Counted from the first letter of the stretch, positions 46,560 through 54,506 are shown. The stretch: DNA of 64,000 nt from Actinomadura mexicana (GCF_900188105.1 NZ_FZNP01000005.1:310001-374000), one strand, 5' to 3'. The notes: generated by a model from the sequence alone, not told the origin. Numbers and translations: made by a program.

Positions 46560-47183
46560 TCACAGCGGGGGCGACTCGCCCTCGTCCTCCTGGTATGAGT
46601 AGCGCTGCTCCCGCCACGGGTCGGCGACGTTGTGGTAGCCGCGCTCCTCCCAGAAGCCCCGGCGGTCCTTCACCAGGTACTCCACGCCCCGGACCCACTT
46701 CACGCTCTTCCAGGCGTACAGGTGCGGGATGACGATGCGGACGGGGAAGCCGTGGTCGGGGGTGAGGCGCTCGCCGTCGCGGTGGGTGGCGAACATCGTC
46801 CCGTCGGTGAGGAAGTCGCTCATCCGGATGTTGGCGCTGTAGCCGTACTCGGCCCAGACCATGACGTGCGTGACGTCCGGCGCGGGCGGCGCCAGCCCGA
46901 TGATCTCCGCGCCGGGGACGCCCCGCCACTCGTTGTCCGGGATGGTGAACTTGGTGACGCAGTGGAAGTCGGCGACCCAGGCGGCCTTCGGCAGCGCGTC
47001 GAACTCGTCCCAGGTCCAGCGGTGCTGCTCCCCCGACTCGGTGGCGCCGAACACCCGGAAGTCCCAGTCCTTGGGACGGAACTTCGGCACGGGACCGTAG
47101 TGCAGGACGGGCCAGCCCCGGGGGACGTACTGCCCGGGCGGCAGTTCGCCCGGGCGGGGCGCGGACTGTTCGGGGTGGGTCAT
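46560..47183 (-). CDS. Sulfite oxidase-like molybdopterin oxidoreductase, cytoplasmic
   Basis: A 207-residue protein consisting of the oxidoreductase molybdopterin-binding domain alone: WDFRVFGATESGEQHRWTWDEF, DFHCVTKFTIPDNEWRGVP with the Mo-ligand Cys, MVWAEYGYSANIRMSDFL, PDHGFPVRIVIPHLYAWKSVKWV. No Tat signal and no heme or dimerisation domain, so it is smaller than sulfite oxidase or MsrP. The reaction is unknown. ATG at 47183. Divergent from the aromatic leader peptide, 88 bases apart. Confidence 0.85.
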   Translation of the reverse strand: MTHPEQSAPRPGELPPGQYVPRGWPVLHYGPVPKFRPKDWDFRVFGATESGEQHRWTWDEFDALPKAAWVADFHCVTKFTIPDNEWRGVPGAEIIGLAPPAPDVTHVMVWAEYGYSANIRMSDFLTDGTMFATHRDGERLTPDHGFPVRIVIPHLYAWKSVKWVRGVEYLVKDRRGFWEERGYHNVADPWREQRYSYQEDEGESPPL

Positions 47184-47271
47184 GACGCGGCCATCCTGCC
47201 ATCCGGAGTGAGCTGAGCCATATCCGGGGTGCGTGCGGCCCGCGCGCCCGGACATCGGCTACGCTTGCCCC

Positions 47272-47340
47272 ATGCGCAGCGTCGTGTATTTCTTCTGGCC
47301 CGACCAGCCCGGACGGCTGGTCTGCCAGACGCTGCGCTGA
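47272..47340 (+). CDS. Aromatic-rich leader peptide for DAHP synthase attenuation
   Basis: A 22-codon ORF that begins MRSVVYFFWPDQPG and so places Tyr, Phe, Phe, Trp in a row at residues 6-9. TACGCT at 47260-47265 lies six bases before the ATG and there is no Shine-Dalgarno, so the transcript is probably leaderless. The 3' half can fold into GACCAGCC/GGCTGGTC (47302-47322), or GGTCTG (47319-47324) can pair with CAGACC (47341-47346), which is the kind of mutually exclusive pairing used in attenuation. The gene it precedes makes the first aromatic intermediate. Confidence 0.8.
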   Translation: MRSVVYFFWPDQPGRLVCQTLR

Positions 47341-47351
47341 CAGACCACGAA

Positions 47352-47389
47352 GGCGAAAGCCCCGGGCCGGCCGGCCCGGGGCTTTCGCC
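47352..47389 (+). terminator. Attenuator/terminator hairpin before DAHP synthase
   Basis: A 38-base perfect palindrome: 47352-47370 is the reverse complement of 47371-47389, giving a stem of up to 17 bp with a small loop. It starts 12 bases after the leader peptide stop and ends 49 bases before the DAHP synthase ATG. No T tract. Ribosome stalling at the Tyr-Phe-Phe-Trp codons would be expected to favour readthrough. Confidence 0.8.
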
Positions 47390-47438
47390 GTTCCGGGACC
47401 GGCCGGCCTCCCGGGGCCTTGAGGAGAGGCAGCAACCC

Positions 47439-48485
47439 ATGGTCGTCGTCATGGCCCCGGAGGCCAGCGAAGCGGATGTCAGAGCCGTCGTCTCACTGGT
47501 CGAGACGGCGGGAGGCGACGCCTTCGTCAGCCGCGGAGTGGAGCGGACCATCGTCGGGCTGGTGGGCGACGTCCAGCAGTTCGGCTCGCTGAACCTGCGC
47601 GGGATGCGCGGCGTCAGCGACGTCATCCGCATCTCGGCGCCCTACAAGCTGGTGAGCCGCGAGAACCACGCCGAGCGGTCGGTCGTGCGGGTCGGCGGGG
47701 TGCCGATCGGCCCCGGCACCATGACGCTGATCGCCGGCCCGTGCGCGGTGGAGACCCCCGAGCAGACCCTCGGCGCGGCGCAGATGGCGCAGGCCGCCGG
47801 GGCGACGCTGCTGCGCGGCGGTGCGTTCAAGCCGCGCACGTCGCCGTACGCGTTCCAGGGACTCGGGGAGGCCGGGCTGCGCATCCTCGCGGACGTCCGC
47901 GAGGAGACCGGCATGCCGATCGTCACCGAGGTCGTGGACGCCGGCGACGTCGAGCTCGTCGCCTCCTACGCCGACATGCTGCAGATCGGCACCCGCAACG
48001 CGCAGAACTTCGCCCTGCTGCAGGCCGCCGGCGAGTCCGGCAGGCCGGTCATGCTGAAGCGCGGGATGAACGGGACGATCGAGGAGTGGCTGATGGCCGC
48101 CGAGTACGTCGCGCAGCGCGGCAACCTCGACATCGTGCTGTGCGAGCGGGGCATCCGCACCTTCGAGCGGGCGACCCGCAACACCCTCGACATCTCCGCG
48201 GTGCCGGTGGCGCAGCGCCTCTCCCACCTGCCGGTCATCGTGGACCCGTCGCACTCGGGGGGCAGCCGCGACCTCGTCCTGCCGCTGACCCGCGCGGCGA
48301 TCGCGGTCGGCGCCGACGGTGTGATCATCGACGTGCACCCGCACCCGGAGACCGCCCTGTGCGACGGCCCGCAGGCTCTGGTGGACGGGGACCTGCGCGA
48401 GCTCGCCAAGCTCGTGCGCGACCTGCCCCCGATCGTCGGCCGCTCCCTCACCAGGAGCGAGGACCCCGACGCCGTGCCCGCCTGA
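47439..48485 (+). CDS. aroF: 3-deoxy-7-phosphoheptulonate (DAHP) synthase, type I with ferredoxin-like domain
   Basis: First step of the shikimate pathway. The 348-residue protein has an N-terminal ~85-residue ACT/ferredoxin-like regulatory domain (VVVMAPEASEADVRAVVSLV) and the barrel GTMTLIAGPCAVETPEQTL, LRGGAFKPRTSPYAFQGLG, LQIGTRNAQNFALLQ, LKRGMNGTIEEWLMAAEYV and VIVDPSHSGGSRDLV, as in the Thermotoga-type enzyme. The symbol aroF is by analogy with annotation of this subclass. GAGGAGAGG precedes the ATG at 47439. Controlled by the leader peptide unit upstream. Confidence 0.93.
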   Translation: MVVVMAPEASEADVRAVVSLVETAGGDAFVSRGVERTIVGLVGDVQQFGSLNLRGMRGVSDVIRISAPYKLVSRENHAERSVVRVGGVPIGPGTMTLIAGPCAVETPEQTLGAAQMAQAAGATLLRGGAFKPRTSPYAFQGLGEAGLRILADVREETGMPIVTEVVDAGDVELVASYADMLQIGTRNAQNFALLQAAGESGRPVMLKRGMNGTIEEWLMAAEYVAQRGNLDIVLCERGIRTFERATRNTLDISAVPVAQRLSHLPVIVDPSHSGGSRDLVLPLTRAAIAVGADGVIIDVHPHPETALCDGPQALVDGDLRELAKLVRDLPPIVGRSLTRSEDPDAVPA

Positions 48486-48540
48486 CCCGCCCGGCCCGGT
48501 GAGCGTCCCGCCGGACATGGAGCGGGTATCGTTGCGAACC

Positions 48541-48582
48541 ATGGCTTACTGGGCACCCGATTGCGGACCGCCGCGCTCCTGA
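48541..48582 (+). CDS. Putative leader peptide MAYWAPDCGPPRS before an EamA transporter
   Basis: A 13-residue ORF (MAYWAPDCGPPRS). TATCGT at 48527-48532 sits eight bases before the ATG, with no ribosome site, the same layout as the aromatic leader 1.3 kb upstream. A long hairpin follows at 48614-48651 and the transporter gene starts at 48708. The peptide has adjacent Tyr and Trp, so control by aromatic amino acids or by peptide-dependent stalling is possible. I do not know this peptide from the literature. Confidence 0.6.
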   Translation: MAYWAPDCGPPRS

Positions 48583-48613
48583 CGGGGCGCGGCGACCGCA
48601 TTCCCTGCTGATC

Positions 48614-48651
48614 CGGCACGGCCCGGCGCGATCACGCGCCCGGCCGTGCCG
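48614..48651 (+). terminator. Hairpin between the leader peptide and EamA transporter
   Basis: Stem 48614-48630 with 48635-48651, 17 pairs with one mismatch, loop ATCA. It lies 31 bases after the stop of the leader peptide and 57 bases before the transporter start, matching an attenuator layout. No T tract. Confidence 0.65.
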
Positions 48652-48707
48652 TCCTGCGCCCCGAATCCGGATCTCTCCTTCCGATTCGAGCCCAGGAGCC
48701 TCCTTCC

Positions 48708-49697
48708 GTGTCACAGAACACCTCCCTTGGCCGCGCGTCCGGAAAGCCCGCGCGGTCCCGTGCCCGGCGCGGCGGCGCCGACGTCCTGCTGGCGGCGACC
48801 CTGTGGGGCACGACCGGCACAGTCCGCACGTTCGCGGACGGCGCGTCCCCGTACTCGGTCGCCGCGATCCGCATCATCATCGGCGGCCTCGTGCTGCTGG
48901 CCCTCGCCGCTCTCACGCGCGGCGGCGCGGGGCTGCGCCACCTGGTGGCGGACCGCCGCAACCTGCCGCTCGTCGGCCTCGGGGCGGTCGCCGTCACCGT
49001 GTACCAGACGGCGTTCTTCGTCGCCGCCGGGCGCACCGGCGTCGCGGTCGGCACCGTCGTCACGATCGGCAGCGCGCCCGTGTTCACCGGCGTGATCGGG
49101 CTGCTGGCGCGCAGGTCCGTGCCGACCGGGCGGTGGACGCTCGCCACGGCGGGGGCCGTCGCGGGCTGCGCGCTGCTCGCCGGCGGCGGCCGGGACGCGG
49201 GCGCGGAGCCGCTCGGCATCGGGCTGGCCCTGCTGTCCGGGCTGTCGTACGCGGTGTACGCGACGGTGGCGTCCGTCCTCATCACCCGGGGCGAGCAGGA
49301 CCGGGCCGTCGCCGCGGCGCTGTTCGGCACGGCGGCCCTCCCGCTGCTCCCCGTGCTGCTCGCCGGGCCGACGGGCTGGCTGCTCACCGGGAGCGGCGCG
49401 CTCATCGCGCTCTACCTCGGCGTGATCACCACGGGCGGCGGCTACCTGCTGTTCGCCCGGGGCCTGCGCACGACGCCCGCGACGACGGCGACGACCCTGA
49501 CGCTCGCGGAGCCGGCGGTGGCGGCGGTGCTCGGCACGGTCGTGCTGGGCGAGCGGCTGGGCGGCGCGGCGCTGGGCGGCCTCGTGCTGCTGGCGGCGAG
49601 CCTGGTGGTCCTCGTGGCGCCCGCCCGGCGGCGCGGCCGCAGCGGAGGCGCGCGGGGCCCCGGCGGAGGCGCACAGGGCGGTAACGAAATGGTCTGA
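48708..49697 (+). CDS. EamA/DMT-family exporter, leader-peptide controlled
   Basis: A 329-residue membrane protein with ten helices in two EamA repeats: DVLLAATLWGTTGTVRTFADGASPYSVAAIR, then GIGLALLSGLSYAVYATVASVL and LAEPAVAAVLGTVVLGERLGG. It is not closely similar to the other EamA protein at 37372. The GTG at 48708 has GGAG nine bases upstream. The leader and hairpin upstream, and the DAHP synthase gene before that, suggest export of an aromatic compound or amino acid; this is inference from context. Confidence 0.85.
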   Translation: MSQNTSLGRASGKPARSRARRGGADVLLAATLWGTTGTVRTFADGASPYSVAAIRIIIGGLVLLALAALTRGGAGLRHLVADRRNLPLVGLGAVAVTVYQTAFFVAAGRTGVAVGTVVTIGSAPVFTGVIGLLARRSVPTGRWTLATAGAVAGCALLAGGGRDAGAEPLGIGLALLSGLSYAVYATVASVLITRGEQDRAVAAALFGTAALPLLPVLLAGPTGWLLTGSGALIALYLGVITTGGGYLLFARGLRTTPATTATTLTLAEPAVAAVLGTVVLGERLGGAALGGLVLLAASLVVLVAPARRRGRSGGARGPGGGAQGGNEMV

Positions 49698-49737
49698 ACC
49701 GTTGGCCGGGCGAGGCGCGGCGAGGATGATGACCGGC

Positions 49738-50640
49738 ATGACGACGGGAGATGGTGACGCCGGGGGGCGGCTGTTCCCGGAGGACCTCGACGGCGTCGAC
49801 CCGGTCGCCGCGGTGCTGCTGGCGGACGCCCGCCGCGCCCTCGCCGCCTACCCGGAGCTGGTGGCCCTCGGCGCCGTGTACACCGCCGCCGAGCGGGTTC
49901 CGGGCGGCTGGCAGGTCGTGTGCCCGTTCGACCCGCTGCCGCAGGGCGCGCGCGAGATCCTCGCCGACCATCTGGAGGACCGGGCCGGGCCGGGCTCCGG
50001 TGCGCGGGCGCGCGACCTGGCGGCCGCGGCCAGGACGCTGCGGCGCGAGCCGGCCGACGAGGTGATCGCGGGCGGGCGGCGGTTCCGGATCGTGCGGATC
50101 GAGCAGCTGGCCCGCACCGGCCCGGACGGGCCCGAGCCGCCCCGCCCGACGGACCTGGACCCGCTGCCGGCGGGCGGCCGCGTCCCGCCCGCGCGGGCGG
50201 GCGAGCTGCTGCCGGACGACGGCCCGGCGTCCGACCTCGCGACCGCCGAGCTGCTGTGCCAGGTGCTGGACGCCGCGGCGGCCACGGGCAGCGAGCCGTC
50301 CGGCGCGTTCCTCACCCCGGTCGCGCTGGCGCCCGCGTTCACCGTCGCCGAGCGCGGCGAGCGGCGCTGGCGGCCCGTGGGGCGCCTGTACGACGCGCCG
50401 CAGCAGGCCCGCGACTCGCTGGCCACCTACTTCAGGCACGTGGTGCCCGCGGTGGAGAGCCCCGCCGAGGCCGACGTCGCCCGGTTCGCCGAGGCGGCGG
50501 AACTGATGGAGGACGACAGCCGCCGCAACGGCATCGCCGTCGCGGGCCGCCGCTTCCGCATCGTCCGCATCGAGCGGATCACCCTGATGGGCCCGGACGG
50601 CCCGGAGCCGCCGCGCCCTACGGACTTCGACGCCCGCTAG
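49738..50640 (+). CDS. DUF5954-like protein with an internal repeat
   Basis: A ~300-residue soluble protein. The segment FRIVRIE-x8-GPDGPEPPRPTD occurs twice, near residues 115-142 and at the C terminus (ending PTDFDAR), the pattern I associate with DUF5954, an actinobacterial family of unknown role. Rich in Ala, Pro and Arg. ATG at 49738 chosen; ATGs at 49726 and 49729 are possible. Convergent with thiI. Confidence 0.65.
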   Translation: MTTGDGDAGGRLFPEDLDGVDPVAAVLLADARRALAAYPELVALGAVYTAAERVPGGWQVVCPFDPLPQGAREILADHLEDRAGPGSGARARDLAAAARTLRREPADEVIAGGRRFRIVRIEQLARTGPDGPEPPRPTDLDPLPAGGRVPPARAGELLPDDGPASDLATAELLCQVLDAAAATGSEPSGAFLTPVALAPAFTVAERGERRWRPVGRLYDAPQQARDSLATYFRHVVPAVESPAEADVARFAEAAELMEDDSRRNGIAVAGRRFRIVRIERITLMGPDGPEPPRPTDFDAR

Positions 50641-50643
50641 CGA

Positions 50644-50681
50644 CGCCCGCCGCCCCGCCCCGCGCCTGCGGGCGGCGGGCG
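50644..50681. terminator. Shared terminator between DUF5954 gene and thiI
   Basis: CGCCCGCCGCCC at 50644-50655 is perfectly complementary to 50670-50681, a 12-bp all-GC stem with a 14-base loop. It fills the 54-base gap between the two convergent genes and, being symmetric, can end both transcripts. Confidence 0.7.
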
Positions 50682-50694
50682 GCGGGCGGCCGGA

Positions 50695-51936
50695 TCAGGC
50701 GGCCGGGTCGCCGTAGGCGGGGCGGTGCTCCTGGACGGACGCGGCGAGCTGGTCGGCGAGCTCGCCGACGTCGAGGCGCTTCTCGATCTGCCGCAGGTCG
50801 CCGATCTTGGCCCGGGTCTCGGCGCGGCGGGGGGCGAGCAGGGTGCAGCAGTCCTCGTCGGGAAGCTCGGAGATCGTCAGGGTGCGGATCCGGCGCGCCT
50901 GGTCCATGATCTCGACCTTGTCCATGCCGACGAGGGGCCGCAGGACGGGCAGCTCGACGGCGTCGTCCAGCGCGGTGATGTTGGCGAGGGTCTGGCTGGA
51001 CACCTGGCCGAGCGCGTCGCCGGTGATCAGCGCGGAGCCGCGCAGCCGCCGGGCGAGGACCTCCCCGGTGCGCAGCATCAGCCGCCGCTGCGCGATCACC
51101 GCGAGCCGGTCGGCGCCGGACGACTTGATCTGCTGCTGCGCCTTGCCGAACGGCACGACGAACAGCCGGGACCCGGTCTGGAACTTGTCCAGCTCGCGGA
51201 CCAGCGCGTACGCCTTGTAGATCGACTCGGGGCCGGTGAACGGCATGCCGGAGAAGTGCAGGTAGTCGACCCGCAGGCCGCGGCGCATCATCCGGTACGC
51301 GGCGACGGGCGAGTCGATGCCGCCGGACATCAGCACGAGGCCGCGGCCGCTCATCCCGACGGGCAGGCCGCCCTGCCCGGCCAGGCCGCCGGAGTAGACG
51401 AACACCTCGTCGCGGTCGACCTCGATCGACAGGGTGTGCTCGGGGTTCTTCAGCCGGACGGGCTGGCCGTAGCGGGCGCTGACGAGCGTGCCGATGTGCC
51501 GGTCGAGCTCGGTGGAGGTCATCGGGAACCGCTTGTCGCGGCGCCGGGACCGGATGGCGAACGTGCCGGTCCGCCCGTCCATGAGCTCCAGGGCAGCGCG
51601 CTCGACGCTGGCGAGGTCCTTGCCGACCCGCCAGGCGCGGTGCGCCCACACGATGCCCATGACGTCGGTGATCCGCTGCGCGACCCGCTCCATGGTGGCC
51701 AGGTCGGCGTCGTGCTTGCGGACGATGAACACGCCGTGGCGCCGGACGACGTCCACCCGGGCGACCGGCCGGACGGCGGTGCGCACGTTGTCGGCGAGGC
51801 GGCGCTCGAACTGCTCGCGGTTCTTGCCCTTGAGGACGACCTCGCCCAGTTTGAGCAGCACGCATGGCTCGCCGTCGACCGGCGACTGCTCCCGGACGTC
51901 CGCCGCGGTGCCGGGCGCGGTGTCGAGCGTGGTCAT
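50695..51936 (-). CDS. thiI: tRNA 4-thiouridine synthase ThiI (no rhodanese domain)
   Basis: Adenylates U8 of tRNA and inserts sulfur. The 413-residue protein has an N-terminal ferredoxin-like/THUMP domain (VLLKLGEVVLKGKNREQFERRL) and a PP-loop ATP pyrophosphatase domain with SGGIDSPVAAYRMMRRG at ~204-220 and GDALGQVSSQTLANI. It ends without the rhodanese domain of the E. coli enzyme but keeps a Cys pair in LPDEDCCTLLAP, as in short-form ThiI. AGGAGG precedes the ATG at 51936. Confidence 0.93.
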   Translation of the reverse strand: MTTLDTAPGTAADVREQSPVDGEPCVLLKLGEVVLKGKNREQFERRLADNVRTAVRPVARVDVVRRHGVFIVRKHDADLATMERVAQRITDVMGIVWAHRAWRVGKDLASVERAALELMDGRTGTFAIRSRRRDKRFPMTSTELDRHIGTLVSARYGQPVRLKNPEHTLSIEVDRDEVFVYSGGLAGQGGLPVGMSGRGLVLMSGGIDSPVAAYRMMRRGLRVDYLHFSGMPFTGPESIYKAYALVRELDKFQTGSRLFVVPFGKAQQQIKSSGADRLAVIAQRRLMLRTGEVLARRLRGSALITGDALGQVSSQTLANITALDDAVELPVLRPLVGMDKVEIMDQARRIRTLTISELPDEDCCTLLAPRRAETRAKIGDLRQIEKRLDVGELADQLAASVQEHRPAYGDPAA

Positions 51937-52038
51937 GCGTGATCCTCCTGGCGGGAACAGGTAAAGAGAGGACCTCCAGTGTGGCCCAGAGAGGCCAACA
52001 CCGCGACCCGCATTCCCTGTTCCCGCCCGGCGGGACGA

Positions 52039-53064
52039 TCAGCCGAAGAAGACCTCGGCCTCGGAGTAGCGCTCCAGCGGGACGGTCTTGAGCTCCTTGG
52101 TCGCCTCGTCGAGGCCGACGCGGACGATGTCGGTGCCCTGGAGGGCGACCATCTTGCCGTAGTCGCCGTCCTTGACCGCGTCGATCGCCTGGAGGCCGAA
52201 GCGGGTCGCGAGGACGCGGTCGAACGCGGTGGGGGTGCCGCCGCGCTGGATGTGCCCGAGCACGGTGGCGCGGGCCTCCTTGCCGGTGCGCTTCTCGATC
52301 TCGTCGGCGAGGGCCTGCCCGATGCCGCCGAGCCGGACGTGCCCGAACGCGTCCCGCTCCCCGGTCTGCAGCCGCATCTGCCCGTCGACGGGGTGCGCGC
52401 CCTCCGACACCACGATGATCGGGGCGTAGCGGGTCTTGAACCGGCTCTCCACGTACTGGCAGACCTTCTCGATGTCGAAGGGCCGCTCGGGGATGAGGAT
52501 GACGTTGGCGCCGGCGGCCATGCCGACGTGCAGCGCGATCCAGCCCGCGTGCCGGCCCATGACCTCGCAGATCAGCGCGCGGTGGTGGCTCTCGGCGGTG
52601 GTGTGCAGCCGGTCGACGGCCTCCATGCCGATGTTCACCGCGGTGTCGAACCCGAACGTGTAGTCGGTCGCGTTCAGGTCGTTGTCGATCGTCTTGGGGA
52701 CGCCGACGACGTTGACGCCGTTGGCGTACAGCTCGCTCGCGACGCCGAGGGTGTCCTCGCCGCCGATGGCGATCAGCGCGTCCACGCCGAGGCCCGCGAG
52801 GTTGTCCTTGATCCGCTCGACGCCGCCCTCGACCTTGACCGGGTTGGTCCGCGAGGACCCGAGGATCGTCCCGCCGCGGGGCAGGATCCCGCGCACGGCC
52901 TGGACGTCGAGGGCCACGGTGTCGCCTTCGAGGGGCCCGCGCCAGCCGGCCCGGAAGCCGACGAACTCGTACCCGTAGACCTGGACGCCCTTGCGGACGA
53001 CCGCGCGGATCACCGCGTTCAGGCCGGGGCAGTCTCCGCCTCCGGTCAGCACTCCGACGCGCAT
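52039..53064 (-). CDS. pfkA: Phosphofructokinase with PPi-type active site residues
   Basis: Phosphorylates fructose 6-phosphate. The 341-residue protein has VGVLTGGGDCPGLNAVIR, IGGEDTLGVA (Asp at residue 104), PKTIDNDL (Lys at 124, catalytic Asp at 127) and MGRHAGWIALHVG. In this family Gly104 goes with ATP and Asp104 plus Lys124 goes with pyrophosphate, as in the Amycolatopsis methanolica enzyme. It is therefore probably a PPi-dependent, reversible enzyme, although most annotation will say ATP-PFK. ATG at 53064 with AAGGTGA just upstream. A DasR-type operator lies 107-122 bases upstream. Confidence 0.92.
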   Translation of the reverse strand: MRVGVLTGGGDCPGLNAVIRAVVRKGVQVYGYEFVGFRAGWRGPLEGDTVALDVQAVRGILPRGGTILGSSRTNPVKVEGGVERIKDNLAGLGVDALIAIGGEDTLGVASELYANGVNVVGVPKTIDNDLNATDYTFGFDTAVNIGMEAVDRLHTTAESHHRALICEVMGRHAGWIALHVGMAAGANVILIPERPFDIEKVCQYVESRFKTRYAPIIVVSEGAHPVDGQMRLQTGERDAFGHVRLGGIGQALADEIEKRTGKEARATVLGHIQRGGTPTAFDRVLATRFGLQAIDAVKDGDYGKMVALQGTDIVRVGLDEATKELKTVPLERYSEAEVFFG

Positions 53065-53170
53065 GCCGTCACCTTCTCCCGCCACCGGGCTCCTCCCTTG
53101 GTCCACGTTCACAGACTAGTCGTCGCACGCGGCGGCACGGGCCCTTCGCCGAGTGTCCCGGCGCGCCGCC

Positions 53171-53186
53171 ATTGGTCTAGACCATA
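53171..53186 (-). promoter_or_regulatory. DasR-responsive element (dre-like)
   Basis: ATTGGTCTAGACCATA contains the perfect palindrome TGGTCTAGACCA, the core of the DasR/GntR dre consensus ACTGGTCTAGACCAGT. It sits upstream of pfkA and just before the end of the MNIO partner gene. DasR responds to glucosamine 6-phosphate and controls chitin/GlcNAc use in actinobacteria. Confidence 0.75.
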
Positions 53187-53232
53187 GCCCGTGGCGGGGG
53201 CCCGCGGCACTTCGTTCGCGGGGACGGCGCCC

Positions 53233-53682
53233 TCAGCCGGACGGGTCCCGGCCGAAGACGCGGACCCGCCCCCGGAAGACCACCGCCGCTCCCCCCGGCA
53301 CGCGCCGCACCGCCGCACCGCGCGGGCGCGGCGGATCCTGCCCGTCATAGGACCACCGGACCTCGGCCAGCGCGAGTTCCCGCGCCGCGCCGGCGGCGAG
53401 CCGGTCCCGGTCGTCGCGCGCGAAGTCCCAGCCGTCCCGGAAGGAGCCGCGCGCCGGGCGCTCGGCGGCCCACGCCGCGAAGGCCGCCTTCCAGGACGTC
53501 CCGTACGAGGCGGCCAGCACCGGCCAGGCGCGGGCGACCTCGCCCGCCCGCTTGAGCAGGATGCCGTGCGCGGCGGCCCGCACCGCCTCGGCGTCGAATC
53601 CCTCCGGCATGGGCCCGCCCGCCGTCATGGCCCGGACGAGCGCCTCCTGCGCCGCGGCGAGCCCGGCGTCGAATCCGCTCAT
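53233..53682 (-). CDS. Partner protein of the MNIO cassette
   Basis: A 149-residue soluble protein, third gene of the cassette. The N-terminal ~60 residues are helical (FDAGLAAAQEALVRAMTAGG, AAAHGILLKRAGEVARAWPVLAAS), followed by WKAAFAAWAAERPARGSFRDGWDFARD and a short strand-rich end (VRWSYDG...AAVVFRGRVRVFG). It recalls the SCO6045-like or DUF2063-type partners found next to DUF692 enzymes, which bring the substrate peptide to the enzyme, but similarity is weak. It starts 13 bases after the MNIO stop. Confidence 0.7.
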   Translation of the reverse strand: MSGFDAGLAAAQEALVRAMTAGGPMPEGFDAEAVRAAAHGILLKRAGEVARAWPVLAASYGTSWKAAFAAWAAERPARGSFRDGWDFARDDRDRLAAGAARELALAEVRWSYDGQDPPRPRGAAVRRVPGGAAVVFRGRVRVFGRDPSG

Positions 53683-53695
53683 GCTTCGTGCCCGC

Positions 53696-54505
53696 TCATG
53701 TGACGGGCGCCAGTCCGGAGGCCGCGGCGACGGCGTCCAGCTCGGCGCGCAGCTCCGCCGCGGGAGGGTAGCGGCCGTCGCGCTCCAGCAGGAGGCCGGG
53801 CGGGCGGTGCCGCGCGCACAGCTCGGCGACCAGGTCCAGCACCTCGGCGGGGACGGCGGCGGTGTGCGTGTCGTGGTACCGCCCGCCCTCCTGCGAGCCG
53901 CCGGCGACGTGGCAGTAGGCGATGCGGTCCAGGGGCAGGCGGTCGAGGAGGTCCGCGGGGTCCTCGCCCCGGTTGCGCGCGTTGGCGTACACGTTGGCGA
54001 CGTCCAGCAGCAGGAGGGCGCCGGTGCGCTCCAGCAGCTCGGTGAGGAAGTCGGCCTCGGTGTACTCGGCGTCCGGCCAGTCGAAGAGCGCGGCGATGGG
54101 CTCGACGGCCAGCGGGACGGGCAGCTCCGCCTGCGTCCGGCGGATGTTGGCGGTCAGGGCGTCCAGCGCGGCCCGGGTGCGCGGCACCGGCAGCAGATGC
54201 CCCGCCTCGACGCCGCCCGCGCGGACGAACGCGACGTGCTCGCTCGCCAGCGGCGCGCCGAGCGCCTCGGCGCAGGCCGCCAGGTGCGCGACGCGCTCGG
54301 CGGCCACGGGCTCGGCGCCGCCGAGCGACAGCCGCACCCCGTGCGGGACGATCCGCGCGCCGCGGTCGCGCAGCGCGAGCAGCTCGGGGGCGGGACCCGC
54401 CGGGTGCACCGACTCGGCGATCACCTCGGTGAAGCGCAGCCCCGGCAGCGCGCCGACGAACCCGGCGATCTCGGGGCGCCAGCCGATCCCCACGCCCAGC
54501 CGCAT
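53696..54505 (-). CDS. MNIO (DUF692) multinuclear iron-dependent oxidative enzyme
   Basis: A 269-residue TIM-barrel enzyme of the DUF692 family, whose studied members (MbnB, TglH, bufferin enzymes) oxidise Cys residues of peptides. Likely metal ligands are all present: His55 (PHGVRLS), His90 (SEHVAFV), Glu135 (AVEPI), Asp168 and Asn171 (LLLDVANVYANARN), His199 (AYCHVAGG), Asp212 and His214 (HDTHTAAV) and Glu241 (LLLERDG). ATG one base after the TIGR04222 stop; its Shine-Dalgarno GGAGGGAG is inside the Gly-coding tail of that gene. The neighbouring Cys-rich tail is the obvious candidate substrate. Confidence 0.9.
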   Translation of the reverse strand: MRLGVGIGWRPEIAGFVGALPGLRFTEVIAESVHPAGPAPELLALRDRGARIVPHGVRLSLGGAEPVAAERVAHLAACAEALGAPLASEHVAFVRAGGVEAGHLLPVPRTRAALDALTANIRRTQAELPVPLAVEPIAALFDWPDAEYTEADFLTELLERTGALLLLDVANVYANARNRGEDPADLLDRLPLDRIAYCHVAGGSQEGGRYHDTHTAAVPAEVLDLVAELCARHRPPGLLLERDGRYPPAAELRAELDAVAAASGLAPVT

Positions 54506-54506
54506 C

